Assembly: GCA_036562755.1 (NCBI GenBank)
Contig: DATCJN010000041.1
Span: 1-15,750, forward strand
Length of the DNA: 15,750 nt
Reading direction: 5' to 3'
DNA from: DUVY01 sp036562755
Lineage (GTDB): Bacteria > Bacillota > Clostridia > Christensenellales > DUVY01
Below the pieces are notes generated by a model, which made no database searches, had not been told where the DNA came from, and saw nothing but the letters and a program-made list of their open reading frames with translations. Both the position numbers and the translations under genes were made by a program. Below are positions 6,953 to 13,291 of the stretch, piece after piece; the stretch's first letter is position 1, and each line of letters starts with the position of its first letter.

Positions 6953-7498
6953 ATGAATAATGTAGATAGATATCATTATATATTATCAAGCAGCGCGGCT
7001 CCCACTTTAAAATACCTAAAGCCCGCAAGCCTTATTTGTTTGCCTAAGAGTTTAAGGATAGACGATATAAGGCTAAAAGCGCGCGGGCTTGAGATGACGC
7101 TTATGTACAGGTGCAACCAAAACGAAGTCGTCTTGATTTTCAACAGACAAATGCTCCAAAAAACTTTAGCAGACCAAGAAATAAAAGCTTTTTTGTCGCT
7201 ATATTCGTATCCTGAAGATAATCTTGATCTACTAATAGAACATCTAAAAACCAGACTTCAAGGCTTTTTTGAGGGAAAAAACGAGTTTGCGCACGAGGTG
7301 GGCTTGTTTTTAGGCTATCCTTTAGAAGACGTGCGCGATTTTATAAAAAAAGACAAGCGGCATTATTTTTGCGGCTATTGGAAAGTTTTTAACAATCCTA
7401 TTCAAGCGCTAAAGATTATGAATTTATACGACATGGCCAAGTCAAAGGTCATATACGAGCACATGCAAGGCAAAAGATATTTTGAGTTTATTAATTAA
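6953..7498 (+). CDS. DUF3793 family protein
   Basis: A predicted soluble protein of 181 residues with no signal peptide or membrane helix. The C-terminal half carries the pattern I associate with DUF3793: EVGLFLGYPLEDVRDFI (residues 115-131), then CGYWKVF (140-146) and a helical tail. The biochemical role of this family is unknown to me. An in-frame TAA abuts the ATG, so this is the earliest possible start; the ribosome site is weak. It is followed after 13 nt by flavodoxin, with that gene's GGAGG in the gap, so the two form an operon. DUF3793 genes are, as I recall, often found beside flavodoxin in clostridia, which suggests a shared redox or iron-related role. Confidence 0.85.
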   Translation: MNNVDRYHYILSSSAAPTLKYLKPASLICLPKSLRIDDIRLKARGLEMTLMYRCNQNEVVLIFNRQMLQKTLADQEIKAFLSLYSYPEDNLDLLIEHLKTRLQGFFEGKNEFAHEVGLFLGYPLEDVRDFIKKDKRHYFCGYWKVFNNPIQALKIMNLYDMAKSKVIYEHMQGKRYFEFIN

Positions 7499-7511
7499 TT
7501 GGAGGTTTTTT

Positions 7512-7937
7512 ATGGCAAAGATATTGATAGTTTTTTGGTCGGGCACGGGCAATACCGAAAAGATGGCCGAGTTAATAGCGCAGGGCGCAAAAAATTCAGG
7601 CGCTACGGTCGATATTAGAAACGTTGCGCTGGCTTCTCCCGAATTGATAGATAATTTTGATGCGGTGGCTTTAGGTTCTCCCGCCATGGGCGTCGAAGTC
7701 ATAGAAGAAGACGAGATGGAGCCCTTTGTGGAAAGCATAAAGGATAAGGTCTCGGGCAAAAAGCTTGCGTTGTTTGGCTCGTATGACTGGGGCGACGGAG
7801 AATGGATGGAATCTTGGAAAGAAAGAATGACCGATTACGGAGCTTTGGTTTTAGACACGCTCATAGTCCACCTGGCTCCCGAGGGCGATAGCGAACAAGA
7901 GTGCATAAATTTAGGCGCAAAGCTTGCATCGCTATAA
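7512..7937 (+). CDS. Flavodoxin (short-chain, clostridial type)
   Basis: A small FMN electron carrier of 141 residues that can replace ferredoxin when iron is scarce. The FMN phosphate loop is SGTGNTE (residues 10-16). The isoalloxazine loops are GSPAMGVEVIEE (55-66) and GSYDWGDGEWM (89-99), where W93 should stack on the flavin. The layout closely follows Clostridium beijerinckii flavodoxin, except that the residue after the redox-switch Met-Gly is Val instead of Asp. The start at 7512 is chosen because GGAGG (7501-7505) lies 6 nt before it. An in-frame ATG 30 nt upstream would add a non-conserved tail overlapping the previous gene. It is the second gene of the DUF3793 operon. Confidence 0.96.
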   Translation: MAKILIVFWSGTGNTEKMAELIAQGAKNSGATVDIRNVALASPELIDNFDAVALGSPAMGVEVIEEDEMEPFVESIKDKVSGKKLALFGSYDWGDGEWMESWKERMTDYGALVLDTLIVHLAPEGDSEQECINLGAKLASL

Positions 7938-7961
7938 AGGCGTTAAATTTTTAAGCCTTTA
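7935..7961 (+). terminator. Weak hairpin after flavodoxin
   Basis: TAAAGGC (7935-7941) pairs with GCCTTTA (7955-7961), starting at the stop codon itself. The loop can extend the stem with A-T pairs. No T-run follows, so it may be an inefficient terminator or a 3'-end stabilising hairpin. Confidence 0.4.
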
Positions 7962-8043
7962 ATTACATAATTATTCTTTAAATACAAAATATAAAAATAT
8001 ATAAAATACATTATTAATTAAAAAAAATCTTTAGCATTACTGC

Positions 8044-8072
8044 TTTACAACATCTCAATTGTATGATATATT
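8044..8072 (+). promoter_or_regulatory. Promoter of the lipoprotein gene, overlapped by an inverted repeat
   Basis: TTTACA (8044-8049), a 17-nt spacer and TATATT (8067-8072) preceded by TG and one base form a strong extended -10 promoter. The start would be near 8079. ATTGTA (8058-8063) and TACAAT (8072-8077) make an inverted repeat straddling the -10, a possible repressor site. The rest of the 7962-8156 gap is AT-rich with nothing else I can support. Confidence 0.6.
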
Positions 8073-8156
8073 ACAATATACATTAGTGAATGGATTATCA
8101 ATCTTTGAGCTAGACATTACCTAACTTGAAAAAATTTTTTTAAGGAGAATGAGAAT

Positions 8157-8948
8157 ATGAAGAAAGTTGTTCTTTCATTATTGGCAATTATGACCTCTTT
8201 GTTGTTTGTTGTAGGCGTTTTTGGCTGCGGCGATAAAACTCCCGAAACCAATTCGGCTACCGCGCTTGGTATTGTTCACGGCCATTATTTAGGCGTAGTC
8301 GATATTACGGTTAAAAAAGACGGCACAATAACCGACATTAAGATTGACGAAATCTTCCTACCTTACAACTGGGCTAAGAAAACTACAGAAGGCGATAATG
8401 CTACCTTTACCGATTTTTGGACCGTTGACGGCGAGCAAAAAGACTTCGCTAAGTACATCAAAATTGACACCAAATATTTTGAAGCCACCGCTTCTACGGA
8501 TAGCGCTGTAAACTATCCTATCTGGAAAGAAGTAAACGGTTCTATAAACGATTTGGAAAAAGAGCTTGGTGAAAAGGCTGATTTGAGAACTTGGTATTAT
8601 AACGCCGTAAAAGCCAACAAGGTGGCTATTGTTAAAGCCGTAGGTAACGGTTTTGAAGATGAAAAAGACCCCGCTAAGAACTCTTACGGCAGCATGTTCA
8701 AATCCACAAGCTCTTATTGGCCCGAAGGCGGCCGCGGCAAAGGTTGGAAAGCAAATATCCAAGCTATTGAAAATTATGTAAAAGAGCACGGCGTTGACTT
8801 TGAAGAAGGCGATGTTGAAAAAGATAACAACACCAATACTTGGTGGATTGGCGATGTTGATACCGGCGCTAGTTTGACAGACTTTGCGGATTATATCAAG
8901 GTCGTAAAAGCCGCATATAGCAAAGCAATGGATATTTACAAGAAATAA
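8157..8948 (+). CDS. Surface lipoprotein resembling FMN-binding proteins, with ApbE-type DxxTGAS motif
   Basis: A secreted lipoprotein of 263 residues. A basic MKK start and hydrophobic segment lead to the lipobox VFGC, with C24 as the lipidated residue. Residues 42-65 (GHYLGVVDITVKKDGTITDI) resemble the opening strands of FMN-binding (PF04205-like) domains. Near the C-terminus DVDTGAS (233-239) is followed by a helix with spaced I, V and A residues, as in the flavin-attachment end of that domain. ApbE attaches FMN to Thr or Ser in [DN]xx[ST]GA[TS], so S239 is the candidate acceptor. A role in extracellular electron transfer is inferred. AAGGAG (8142-8147), 9 nt before the ATG, and a consensus-like promoter suggest high expression. 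The gene is monocistronic and ends in a strong terminator. Alternative: a structural surface lipoprotein that has lost flavin. Confidence 0.75.
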   Translation: MKKVVLSLLAIMTSLLFVVGVFGCGDKTPETNSATALGIVHGHYLGVVDITVKKDGTITDIKIDEIFLPYNWAKKTTEGDNATFTDFWTVDGEQKDFAKYIKIDTKYFEATASTDSAVNYPIWKEVNGSINDLEKELGEKADLRTWYYNAVKANKVAIVKAVGNGFEDEKDPAKNSYGSMFKSTSSYWPEGGRGKGWKANIQAIENYVKEHGVDFEEGDVEKDNNTNTWWIGDVDTGASLTDFADYIKVVKAAYSKAMDIYKK

Positions 8949-8967
8949 ACATTGACGATCAATAAAT

Positions 8968-9000
8968 AAAAAGCATTAACTTAAAAAGTTAATGCTTTTT
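8968..9000 (+). terminator. Terminator after the lipoprotein gene
   Basis: A 15-bp perfect stem, AAAAAGCATTAACTT with its complement, closes a 3-nt loop and runs into Ts on the plus strand. The A-run on the left arm means it could also act on the minus strand. Confidence 0.93.
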
Positions 9001-9007
9001 TTATTTT

Positions 9008-9039
9008 AAAAAAGCAATGTTTTAAAACATTGCTTTTTT
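9008..9039 (-). terminator. Bidirectional terminator at the cysS 3' end
   Basis: A perfect 32-bp palindrome: six As, GCAATGTTTT, its complement, six Ts. It begins 2 bp after the cysS stop codon. Read from either strand it gives a stem with a U-tract, so it can stop cysS transcripts and read-through from the lipoprotein gene. Confidence 0.92.
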
Positions 9040-9041
9040 GT

Positions 9042-10433
9042 TTATTTTTTATTGATTTTATATCCTTGAGGAGTGTCTATTATAATATAGCCCTTTGAGT
9101 TTATTTGGCTTCTTAATTCGTCCGCCAGGGCGTAATTTTTTGCCTTTTTGGCTTCTATTCTTTGTCTTGCGAGCTCTTCTATTTCTTGAGGTATTATTTC
9201 TTCAGGCTCTCGTTGGACATCGGAAGCGCTTTCTTTTAACTTTAGTCCAAGAACCTCATCGGCTTTTATAGCAAATTCGTAAACCGCCTTAGATTTAGGC
9301 TCTTTTAGCGCGGTCCACAAAACGCCCAGAGCAAGCGGGATATTTAAATCGTCGTTGATAGCTTCCGCGAATTTTTGATAATACTCTTTTATGTTCGGCA
9401 AGTCTGTTTCTTGCGCGTTTTTGTGCGCTGTCAGTTGTTCTATCAATCTCTTGCGCGCGATTTTTGCGCCCTCAAGTCCTTCAAAGGTAAAGTTCAGCTT
9501 TTTGCGGTAATGGGTGTTAAGGCAGAAATACCTAAAGTCCATAGGGTCAAAACCGCGTTTTTCCAAATCGCTTATTGTATAGGTATTGCCTAAAGACTTA
9601 GACATCTTGCCGTTATCCACCATCATGAACTCGCTGTGCATCCAAATACGAACGGCAGGCTTGCCCGTTAACGCTTCGGTTTGGGCTATTTCGTTTTCGT
9701 GGTGAATAGGGATATGGTCCACTCCGCCGCTGTGGATGTCGAACTCCTCGCCCAAGAATTCTCTTCCCAAAGCCGAGCACTCTATATGCCAGCCGGGATA
9801 GCCCATGCCCCAAGGGCTTGGCCATTGCATAATGTGTTCTTTTGGCGCTTTTTTCCATAAAGCAAAGTCAAAAGGATTGCGCTTTTCCGGGTTGACTTCT
9901 ACTCTGGCGCCTGCTATCTGGTCTTCTAAATTAATTCCGCTTAACTTGCCATATTCGGCGAATTTGGATATATCAAAATAGATTCCGTCCGAGGTTTCGT
10001 AACCGTAGCCCTTTTCCACGAGCTTTTGGACGAAATCAATCATTTGATTGATGTAATCGGTGGCCTTGGGTGTATATTCGGGGCGCTCTATGTTTAGCTT
10101 CTTTAGGTCCTCAAAAAAAGCTTTGGTGTAAAATTCGGCTATTTCGTAAGGCGAACGGTTTTCCTTTTTTGCGGCGGCCTGCATTTTGTCCTCGCCGGTG
10201 TCGCTGTCGGACTCTAAGTGGCCTACGTCCGTAATATTCATAACGCCTTTTAGACGGTAGCCGTTATACTTTAAAACGCGCCTTAAAGTGTCCACGAAGA
10301 GAAATGTTCGCATATTGCCTATGTGGGCGAAGTTATAAACGGTAGGCCCGCACGAATACATGCTGACCTCGCCCTCTTTTATGGGTTTAAAAACTTCTTT
10401 TTGTCGGGTTAATGTGTTATAAAGTTTAAGCAT
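9042..10433 (-). CDS. cysS: Cysteinyl-tRNA synthetase
   Basis: A class I aminoacyl-tRNA synthetase of 463 residues that charges tRNA-Cys. The active site has the HIGH-type HIGN at residues 37-40 and KMSKS at 276-280. The zinc site that selects cysteine is complete: C28 (SCGPTVYN), C219 (HIECSALG), H244 and E248 (HHENEIAQ). The C-terminal half holds the tRNA-binding helical domain, and the length is normal. The ATG lies inside the last codons of cysE with an 8-nt overlap (10426-10433), so translation of the two is probably coupled. No T-box lies within the operon. Confidence 0.98.
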   Translation of the reverse strand: MLKLYNTLTRQKEVFKPIKEGEVSMYSCGPTVYNFAHIGNMRTFLFVDTLRRVLKYNGYRLKGVMNITDVGHLESDSDTGEDKMQAAAKKENRSPYEIAEFYTKAFFEDLKKLNIERPEYTPKATDYINQMIDFVQKLVEKGYGYETSDGIYFDISKFAEYGKLSGINLEDQIAGARVEVNPEKRNPFDFALWKKAPKEHIMQWPSPWGMGYPGWHIECSALGREFLGEEFDIHSGGVDHIPIHHENEIAQTEALTGKPAVRIWMHSEFMMVDNGKMSKSLGNTYTISDLEKRGFDPMDFRYFCLNTHYRKKLNFTFEGLEGAKIARKRLIEQLTAHKNAQETDLPNIKEYYQKFAEAINDDLNIPLALGVLWTALKEPKSKAVYEFAIKADEVLGLKLKESASDVQREPEEIIPQEIEELARQRIEAKKAKNYALADELRSQINSKGYIIIDTPQGYKINKK

Positions 10434-11070
10434 CTTCCTTACCTTTTTCCAAAATTTCTATGCGTTTATTTAATTTTTCAATTTCTTTATTCAGGCGGTC
10501 AAACTCTTTCATCAACGGATCGGGGAAGGTTTGGTCCAGGTCGTCGGGCTTTTTGCCGTAAATACGGACGACTCTGCCGGGAATGCCTACCACCGTGCAG
10601 CCCGGCGGCACGTCTTTTAAAACAACGCTGCCAGCGCCTATCTTGCTGCCAGCTCCTATGGTAATAGGCCCTAGGACTTTAGCGCCCGCGCTTACCATTA
10701 CGTTATCTTCCAGGGTAGGATGACGCTTGCCCGTATCCTTGCCCGTTCCGCCTAAGGTGACGCCTTGATAGAGCGTGCAGTTTTTGCCTATAATAGTGGT
10801 TTCGCCTATGACCACGCCTGAGCCGTGGTCTATAAACAATCCGCCGTCTATCTCGGCCGCAGGATGAATCTCTATCCCCGTAAAAAAGCGCACCGCTTGG
10901 CTTATCATTCTCGCCAAAAGCTTAAGCCTTAATTTCTTATATACAAAATGAGCAAATCTATATCCCAAAACGGCGTGAAAGCCGGAATATGTCAATATAA
11001 CTTCTAACTTACTGCGAGCGGCCGGATCGTTTCTTAACGCCGCTTCCAAATCCATTTTTATCTTTCCCAT
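10426..11070 (-). CDS. cysE: Serine O-acetyltransferase
   Basis: The first enzyme of cysteine synthesis: it acetylates serine with acetyl-CoA to give O-acetylserine for cysteine synthase. The 214-residue protein has the short helical N-terminal domain typical of Bacillota CysE (DPAARSKLEVILTYSGFHA). A left-handed beta-helix of hexapeptide repeats follows from about residue 70 to 165. It includes FIDHGSGVVIGET and GVTLGGTGKDTGKRHP, which carry the catalytic His and the CoA-site residues. The tail at about 185-211 is a predicted coiled coil of Leu, Lys and Glu heptads. The ATG at 11070 puts DPAARS at the usual distance; a second ATG five codons in is possible. It is co-transcribed with cysS, as in many Bacillota. 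Confidence 0.97.
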   Translation of the reverse strand: MGKIKMDLEAALRNDPAARSKLEVILTYSGFHAVLGYRFAHFVYKKLRLKLLARMISQAVRFFTGIEIHPAAEIDGGLFIDHGSGVVIGETTIIGKNCTLYQGVTLGGTGKDTGKRHPTLEDNVMVSAGAKVLGPITIGAGSKIGAGSVVLKDVPPGCTVVGIPGRVVRIYGKKPDDLDQTFPDPLMKEFDRLNKEIEKLNKRIEILEKGKEDA

Positions 11071-11298
11071 ATGCTATCTCTAAAATATTTTTTGAAAAAA
11101 CGAAAAAATTTAACGGTTAATAAATTATATGCAAAAGACGAGCCTTAATGGCATTCTTAAGCCCGACATCGACATAGCGCTGTATTGAAATTAAAAATAA
11201 AGATTTTCTTCAAAATATTTTCCTTTTATAAAAATATCTTTTATTCTTATTTTAACCTAACGAATAAATAACAATCCGAGCTTTTTTAATGTAAAACC

Positions 11299-11327
11299 AT
11301 TATATATTAGCGATGTTATAAAGTCAA
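11299..11327 (-). promoter_or_regulatory. cysE-cysS promoter (TTGACT-N17-TATAAT)
   Basis: On the minus strand TTGACT (11327-11322), a 17-nt spacer and a perfect TATAAT (11304-11299) form a near-consensus promoter. The start would be near 11292, leaving an untranslated leader of about 220 nt before cysE. Confidence 0.75.
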
Positions 11328-11409
11328 CGCAACGAAAAACTCTAAAAATCAAAAGCGATCATTTATAAAATATTGTATTAAAAAAATAAAAAATATTTAT
11401 TTTAAAACA

Positions 11410-11437
11410 TTTACATTTATTTTTATTATGTTATTAT
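11410..11437 (+). promoter_or_regulatory. Promoter of the heterodimeric ABC exporter
   Basis: TTTACA (11410-11415), a 16-nt spacer and TATTAT (11432-11437) with TG one base upstream form an extended -10 promoter. The predicted start is near 11444, about 35 nt before the first ATG. Other TATAAT-like strings nearby make the exact -10 uncertain. Confidence 0.5.
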
Positions 11438-11478
11438 ATCTATAATAATTTACATTATCGTTTTGGGTTGGGATTTTT

Positions 11479-13290
11479 ATGAACGCGTTTTGGCAGGCGT
11501 GGGGATATTTTAAGAAGCACGGTTTTGTTTTTATCTTTTGTTTTTTATTGGGCTGTTTTTTCATATTAATCTCTCAGTTAATACCTCAAGTAACCCAATT
11601 AATTTTAGACAAGGTCATATTGCCCGTTTTGGGCAAGACCAACGCGAAAGAGTCCTCAAGCATCTTCTTGCCCCTTCTTAATAAAATACTGGGCGATCCT
11701 TCGGCGGATTTAACTAAAACGCTGATTACGTTGGTTTTGCTTCTATGCGGGCTGGCGTTTTGCAGGCATGTAACTCACTATGTCCGCTGGAATTTAGGCC
11801 ATTCTAGGTCTGTGGATTGCGAAAACGACTTAAGAAGCGCCGTATTCCGCAAGATTATAACCCAAAACTCCATCGTATTAAACCGCTACACTAGCGGCGA
11901 ATTATTAAGCATTGCCCAGTCCGACGTGGTAATGATAAAAGACATGTTCGTGCATTATATACCTTTGAGCCTGGAAAACTTTGTGCACGTGATCTTGGGC
12001 GTGTTTTTTATAACCAGGATTCATTGGGGGCTTTCGATTTTGCCGCTTGCTATGGGAACGGCGATGGCCGTTACCGCGCGGATTAATATGAAAAAAATGC
12101 GCGAAGTTTATAACGAAATCAGAAACCGCTCAATTGACTTAAACTCATGCGTGCAGGAAAACATTAACGGAATACGCATAGTAAAGGCATACGCAGCCGA
12201 AGAACAGGAAATAAAGAAATTTGACGATAGAAACACCAAATACCGCAACGCTTATTTTAAGCACACTAAGGTGTGGAGCTCTTTTAACGCCTTGTTCGCC
12301 TCGTTTGCGCAAATAGCCTATTTGGGCTCGATGATTATCGCTATTTATTTGGGTCTCAAAGGCAAGCTTACCATAGGCGAGTTCGGCTCCTTTGTGTATT
12401 ATATAGGCGTAATCACCAACCCTCTAACCAACCTGTCTTACCATGTAAGCCAATTGCAGCAATCCTTATTATGCGCGGATAGAGTCTTTACCTTTTTAAA
12501 TACCGACAACGTCATAAAAGACGCCGAGGACGCAATTAGCATTACCGATAAGCCGCACCTTGTTATTGACAGCGCAAGCCTAACAATAGACGACAAGCCT
12601 ATTTTGACGGATATTAATATAGACCTGCCTTACGGCAAAAAACTGGGGATCATGGGCAAGACGGGTTCGGGCAAGTCCTCGCTTTTAAAATTGATGGCGA
12701 GGTTTTACGAGGCCACCAAAGGCTCTGTTTTGATCAATAACACCGATGTTAGAAAAATCAAGCTAGAAGACGTCCGGATGCAGTTTGGCTATGTAATGCA
12801 GGATGTTTTCTTGTTTTCCAATACAATAGACGCCAATATCGCCTTTTTTGACCCCGAAGTATCCCACGAAGAAGTCGAAAAAGCGGCCAAGGTTGCCCAA
12901 GCGCACGAATTTATAACCGCAATGCCTCAGGGATACGACACCATAGTAGGCGAAAGGGGCGTTGGCCTTTCGGGCGGCCAAAAGCAAAGGGTGTCAATCG
13001 CAAGAGCCTTATTGAAAAACGCGCCCATTTTATTGCTGGACGACGCGACCAGCGCGCTGGATTTAGAGACCGAAAGAAAGATTTTGAGCTCTTTAAGCAA
13101 CGAATACGCCGAAAAGACTTTGGTAATCGCGGCGCACAGAGCGGCGTCCGTGCAGTTTTGCGACGAGATAATCTATCTTGAAGACGGCAAGATTGTAGAG
13201 CGCGGCACGCACGAAGAGCTGATGCGCCTAAACGGCAGATACGCTGACATTTTTAGAAAACAGCAGGCAAGCTATCAGGAGATCGCTTAA
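11479..13290 (+). CDS. Heterodimeric ABC exporter subunit with degenerate catalytic site
   Basis: A fused exporter half-transporter of 603 residues. Six membrane helices lie in about residues 15-315, with the loop ENINGIRIVKAYAAE (228-242) typical of the type I exporter fold. In the ATPase domain Walker A is GKTGSGKS (393-400), the Q-loop Q441, the signature LSGGQ (497-501) and the switch histidine H553. The Walker B is LLLDD, so Asp (D522) replaces the catalytic Glu, as in the degenerate subunit of TM287/288-type heterodimers. Its signature is canonical and should complete the active site of the partner. The partner gene begins 1 nt after this stop. Substrates may be drugs, lipids or peptides. 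The ribosome site is weak (GGGA). Confidence 0.94.
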   Translation: MNAFWQAWGYFKKHGFVFIFCFLLGCFFILISQLIPQVTQLILDKVILPVLGKTNAKESSSIFLPLLNKILGDPSADLTKTLITLVLLLCGLAFCRHVTHYVRWNLGHSRSVDCENDLRSAVFRKIITQNSIVLNRYTSGELLSIAQSDVVMIKDMFVHYIPLSLENFVHVILGVFFITRIHWGLSILPLAMGTAMAVTARINMKKMREVYNEIRNRSIDLNSCVQENINGIRIVKAYAAEEQEIKKFDDRNTKYRNAYFKHTKVWSSFNALFASFAQIAYLGSMIIAIYLGLKGKLTIGEFGSFVYYIGVITNPLTNLSYHVSQLQQSLLCADRVFTFLNTDNVIKDAEDAISITDKPHLVIDSASLTIDDKPILTDINIDLPYGKKLGIMGKTGSGKSSLLKLMARFYEATKGSVLINNTDVRKIKLEDVRMQFGYVMQDVFLFSNTIDANIAFFDPEVSHEEVEKAAKVAQAHEFITAMPQGYDTIVGERGVGLSGGQKQRVSIARALLKNAPILLLDDATSALDLETERKILSSLSNEYAEKTLVIAAHRAASVQFCDEIIYLEDGKIVERGTHEELMRLNGRYADIFRKQQASYQEIA

Positions 13291-13291
13291 T

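Larger units (their letters stand above)
11071..11478. other. Divergent intergenic region between cysE and the ABC exporter
   Basis: This stretch of 408 bases is very AT-rich and has no supported gene. It holds a promoter on each strand, listed separately. The cysE side forms a leader of about 220 nt with only weak hairpins, such as CTTAA...TTAAG near 11142-11160. There is no T-box antiterminator sequence and no riboswitch I recognise. Confidence 0.7.

Noticed and set aside
7482..7511. Ten-residue N-terminal extension of flavodoxin overlapping the DUF3793 gene
   Set aside because: GGAGG sits 6 nt before the internal ATG at 7512, which matches known flavodoxin N-termini.
11110..11161. Short minus-strand leader ORF (MSMSGLRMPLRLVFCI) upstream of cysE as a cysteine leader peptide
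   Set aside because: It has no ribosome site, only one Cys codon, and no following terminator/antiterminator pair.
11340..11410. A/T-rich inverted repeats such as AAATAAA...TTTATTT
   Set aside because: Low-complexity sequence where such repeats arise by chance; there is no associated U-tract or conserved element.
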